Below, in pieces: positions 62,067 to 64,000 of a DNA stretch of 64,000 bases (position 1 is the first letter of the stretch; each line of letters opens with the position of its first letter). Below the pieces are notes generated by a model, which saw only the letters and a program-made list of their open reading frames with translations, ran no database searches and was not told where the DNA came from. The DNA lies in the NCBI RefSeq assembly GCF_003952525.1, contig NZ_CP034451.1, positions 992,001 to 1,056,000 on the forward strand. The letters run 5' to 3'. The position numbers were made by a program, and so were the translations under genes. This stretch comes from Mesorhizobium sp. M3A.F.Ca.ET.080.04.2.1. Lineage in GTDB: Bacteria; Pseudomonadota; Alphaproteobacteria; Rhizobiales; Rhizobiaceae.

Positions 62067-62660
62067 ATGAAAACCATCACAATCGGCATGACGCTCGCCA
62101 TGCTAAGCCTTGCCGGCGCTGCGCAAGCCGCCGACTGCGTCGATGCAAAGTCGGCGAAGGCGGGTTTCGTGCTCGAAAAGCCCGGCATCCGCAGCGAGTT
62201 CCGGCCGGCGCCTGGCGGCATGGTGGCGGTCGCCAACAACTATCAGTCGCAGTCGCCGCAGACGCAGTACCTCTATGCCGGTCTGATCGAGGTGTTTCGC
62301 GACAGCGACACCGGAAGGCTGTCGATGATCCCGCTCGGCGACATCAAGAAGCTGTTTCCGCTGAAGGCCGGCGCCAAGAGCAAGACGCAGTTCGTGCGGC
62401 TGTCGACGAAGAAGACGCCGAAGGGCACCGAGACGCTGGCGCTCGCCGTGAAGGGCAAGGAAAGCTACAAGCTTGGCGATTGCAAATACACCGTGCTTGC
62501 GGTGAGCGAGACGATCACCGGCGATTCCGGAGCGGTGATCGACACCTTTACCGCACTCTATTCGCCCGACCTGCAGGCAGTGCTGGCGCGGCGCTATGAC
62601 GAAGGCACCAGCGCTCAGAGCCAGGTGGGGTTCGAGACGATCAAGCCGCTGAAGGAGTGA
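62067..62660 (+). CDS. Exported protein of unknown function
   Basis: 197 residues with a clear signal peptide (MKTITIGMTLAMLSLAGAAQAA). The mature part has two Cys (DCVDAKSAK and LGDCKYTVLA) that may form a disulphide, and alternating strand-like segments, suggesting a small beta-rich periplasmic fold. No family recognised. AAGGGG precedes the ATG at 62067; an ATG at 62049 is in frame. It converges with the alpha/beta hydrolase gene over 86 bases that hold no obvious terminator. Confidence 0.8.
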   Translation: MKTITIGMTLAMLSLAGAAQAADCVDAKSAKAGFVLEKPGIRSEFRPAPGGMVAVANNYQSQSPQTQYLYAGLIEVFRDSDTGRLSMIPLGDIKKLFPLKAGAKSKTQFVRLSTKKTPKGTETLALAVKGKESYKLGDCKYTVLAVSETITGDSGAVIDTFTALYSPDLQAVLARRYDEGTSAQSQVGFETIKPLKE

Positions 62661-62746
62661 GGCTCAACCTGGGTCGGTATCGAACCCGCCTTCCCCGCCG
62701 GCCTGACATGCGCCTGCCGTCCATGGCCCGATCGCTGTCGAGGTCG

Positions 62747-63589
62747 TCACGCCTCCGCATTCTGCAACGCCCCGGCGATCGCGCTGGCAATAAGAGCCGG
62801 GTCCTCCCAGTGCGGGTTATGACCGCAATCCTGCGCCCAAATAAGACGTGAACCTGCCAGTGCCACTGCCAGCGCCTGTTGGTGCGTCTCGCTAAAAAGC
62901 GGATCGCAGGCGCCGGCAATGATCAGCGTCGGAGCACGTACGGCCCGGGCTGCCATGGTCAAATCGGTCCGGCGGATTTCTTCGAGAATGGCGCGCCAGC
63001 GCGCCGCCGGCATCGCCGAGGCGTCGTCGGCTAGCCTGCTGAGGAAGGCCGTCGGCACGCCGGGGCGGCAGGCATGCCACCAGTCGTAGAACGGATCGGC
63101 CGACGAGATCGGATCTCGCAGCGCCGCGACGCCAGCGACGAGGGCATGGTCCGGCGCGAAATCGGGCTTCAAAGTCCCGGCCATTACAACCAGCCGGCCG
63201 ACCAGTTCCGAATGATGCGCTGCCAGCGCGATCGACACCATGGCCCCCAGCGAGTGGCCGACAACGATCGGCCGATCCAGCCGCAGGTCGCGGATCAGTC
63301 CGGCAATGTCCTCGGCGAAATCGGCGACGCCGCAGCCGTCGCCGGCCTGCGAGGCGCCATGGCCGCGCAAGTCAGGAATGACCAACCGGCGCCCGGAGAG
63401 ATGCGACGCCAGCAACGAGAAGCTGCGGCTGGTATCGGTGAAGCCGTGGATGAGCAGCAGCGGCGGCTCCGAACCGGCGACCTCGACATAAGCGAGGTCG
63501 AGACCGCCGGCATCGGCGATCTGCTTGCGGGCGGCCCAGGCGCCCTGCTCGGCCTCCTGCTCCTCCAGGTCCAAAGGCGCCGGGCTCAC
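62747..63589 (-). CDS. Alpha/beta hydrolase
   Basis: 280 residues of the alpha/beta-hydrolase fold. The oxyanion strand is LLLIHGFTDTSRSF, the nucleophile elbow VGHSLGAMVS, the acid in IIAGACDPLFS, and the catalytic His in QDCGHNPHWEDP, all complete. The GTG at 63589 overlaps the stop of the upstream choX-like gene (GTGA), so the two are coupled. A role in choline or betaine-ester handling, for example ester cleavage, is suggested by that coupling only. Confidence 0.87.
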   Translation of the reverse strand: MSPAPLDLEEQEAEQGAWAARKQIADAGGLDLAYVEVAGSEPPLLLIHGFTDTSRSFSLLASHLSGRRLVIPDLRGHGASQAGDGCGVADFAEDIAGLIRDLRLDRPIVVGHSLGAMVSIALAAHHSELVGRLVVMAGTLKPDFAPDHALVAGVAALRDPISSADPFYDWWHACRPGVPTAFLSRLADDASAMPAARWRAILEEIRRTDLTMAARAVRAPTLIIAGACDPLFSETHQQALAVALAGSRLIWAQDCGHNPHWEDPALIASAIAGALQNAEA

Positions 63590-64000
63590 AGTCCGAGCTT
63601 CTCCTTGACCGAGGCAAGACCGGGCTTGCCGTCGAAGGTGGTGACGTCTGCGAGCCACGCATCGAGGCGATCCTTGTGCAAGGTGATCGACTTCAACGCC
63701 CCCTCCTCCGGTTTCATCCCCTCATTGATGAGGTAGCCCATGCCGACATTTTCCATGTCGATGTCGAAGACCAGGTTCTTCAGGAACTGGGCGACGTTCG
63801 GGCATTCCTGCAGGTAGCCCTTGCGCACCTGAGTGGTCACCGTCGCGGCACCGAAATTCGGGCCGAAGAACTTGTCGCCACCGGTCAGGTATTTGAAGTC
63901 ATACATGGTGTTCATCGGATGCGGCGCCCAGCCCTGGAAAACGATGAACTGCTTCTCCTTGATCTCGTAGCCGACCTCCGACAGCATGCCGGCTTCGCTG
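63586..64000 (-). CDS. choX: Choline-binding periplasmic protein ChoX-like, C-terminal part
   Basis: Periplasmic binding protein of the glycine-betaine/choline (OpuAC) family; only the last ~137 residues are inside the window. The visible end has VFQGWAPHPMNTMYDFKYLTGG, FFGPNFGAATVTTQVRKGY and LADVTTFDGKPG, which match ChoX of rhizobia, which binds choline with high affinity. The tryptophan and aspartate residues near FVFQGWAPHP are typical of the aromatic binding box. The stop overlaps the GTG of the alpha/beta hydrolase gene downstream. Gene symbol is from family resemblance. Confidence 0.85.
   Translation of the reverse strand, partial: SEAGMLSEVGYEIKEKQFIVFQGWAPHPMNTMYDFKYLTGGDKFFGPNFGAATVTTQVRKGYLQECPNVAQFLKNLVFDIDMENVGMGYLINEGMKPEEGALKSITLHKDRLDAWLADVTTFDGKPGLASVKEKLGL

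Noticed and set aside
61979..62239. 86-residue minus-strand frame opposite the exported protein gene
   Set aside because: Lies antisense over the signal peptide of a better-supported gene and shows no family or codon support.

Overview
The window is high-GC DNA from an alphaproteobacterium of the Rhizobiales, most likely Mesorhizobium or a close relative (inference, not a database result). The grounds are the families present, the synteny of ileS, rsmD, rluB and tadA, a CIRCE-controlled groESL operon, and several kinds of extragenic palindrome of a type common in rhizobia. No rRNA, tRNA or CRISPR array was recognised.

Layout. 1-14.2 kb is mostly core: an M16 peptidase (cut by the left edge), rsmD overlapping an RluB-type pseudouridine synthase with long basic tails, tadA, a lipoprotein, ileS, a MipA/OmpV porin-like protein, a secreted phosphoesterase, an HdeD membrane protein, ribF and a HAD hydrolase. 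14.4-18.5 kb holds two tandem paralogous TadG-like von Willebrand factor A proteins. 18.5-19.7 kb is an ISAs1-type insertion sequence with a frameshifted transposase, inserted into an extragenic palindrome and flanked by a 10-bp target duplication. 19.9-28.6 kb carries a LysE exporter, a DUF2189 membrane protein, a CAP-domain lipoprotein, a PAS/GAF/GGDEF/EAL cyclic-di-GMP protein and a MarR-EmrA-EmrB efflux operon.

28.9-34.7 kb is the most interesting block: six overlapping or closely spaced genes that together resemble the poorly understood E. coli ynbABCD set. They encode a CDP-alcohol phosphatidyltransferase, a hydrolase-methyltransferase fusion, a PAP2-tyrosine phosphatase fusion, an unknown two-TM protein, a PlsC acyltransferase and a CdsA-type cytidylyltransferase. 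This looks like a self-contained accessory phospholipid pathway. Opposite it, 34.7-37.9 kb is an ABC importer preceded by a clear cobalamin riboswitch, so it probably imports vitamin B12. 38.1-44.9 kb is an RND efflux operon with an embedded FAD monooxygenase and two small membrane/secreted proteins.

44.9-53.9 kb holds regulators (a CadC-like winged-helix/TPR protein, and a MarR-GNAT fusion with a perfect palindromic operator), a TetR-linked operon of MFS transporter, sugar-lactone oxidase and PLP aldolase, and a divergent pair of ATP-grasp-like protein and methyltransferase. 54-56.4 kb is groESL with promoter, CIRCE and terminator; the 3' end of groEL is tandemly duplicated with a hairpin in each unit. 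56.4-64 kb holds a second LysE exporter, a cysteine-cluster protein, an ArsR plus SRPBCC-YCII pair, a glutathione transferase, a CsbD-like protein, a Tat-type phosphoesterase, small hypothetical proteins, an alpha/beta hydrolase and the C-terminus of a choline-binding ChoX-type protein cut by the right edge.
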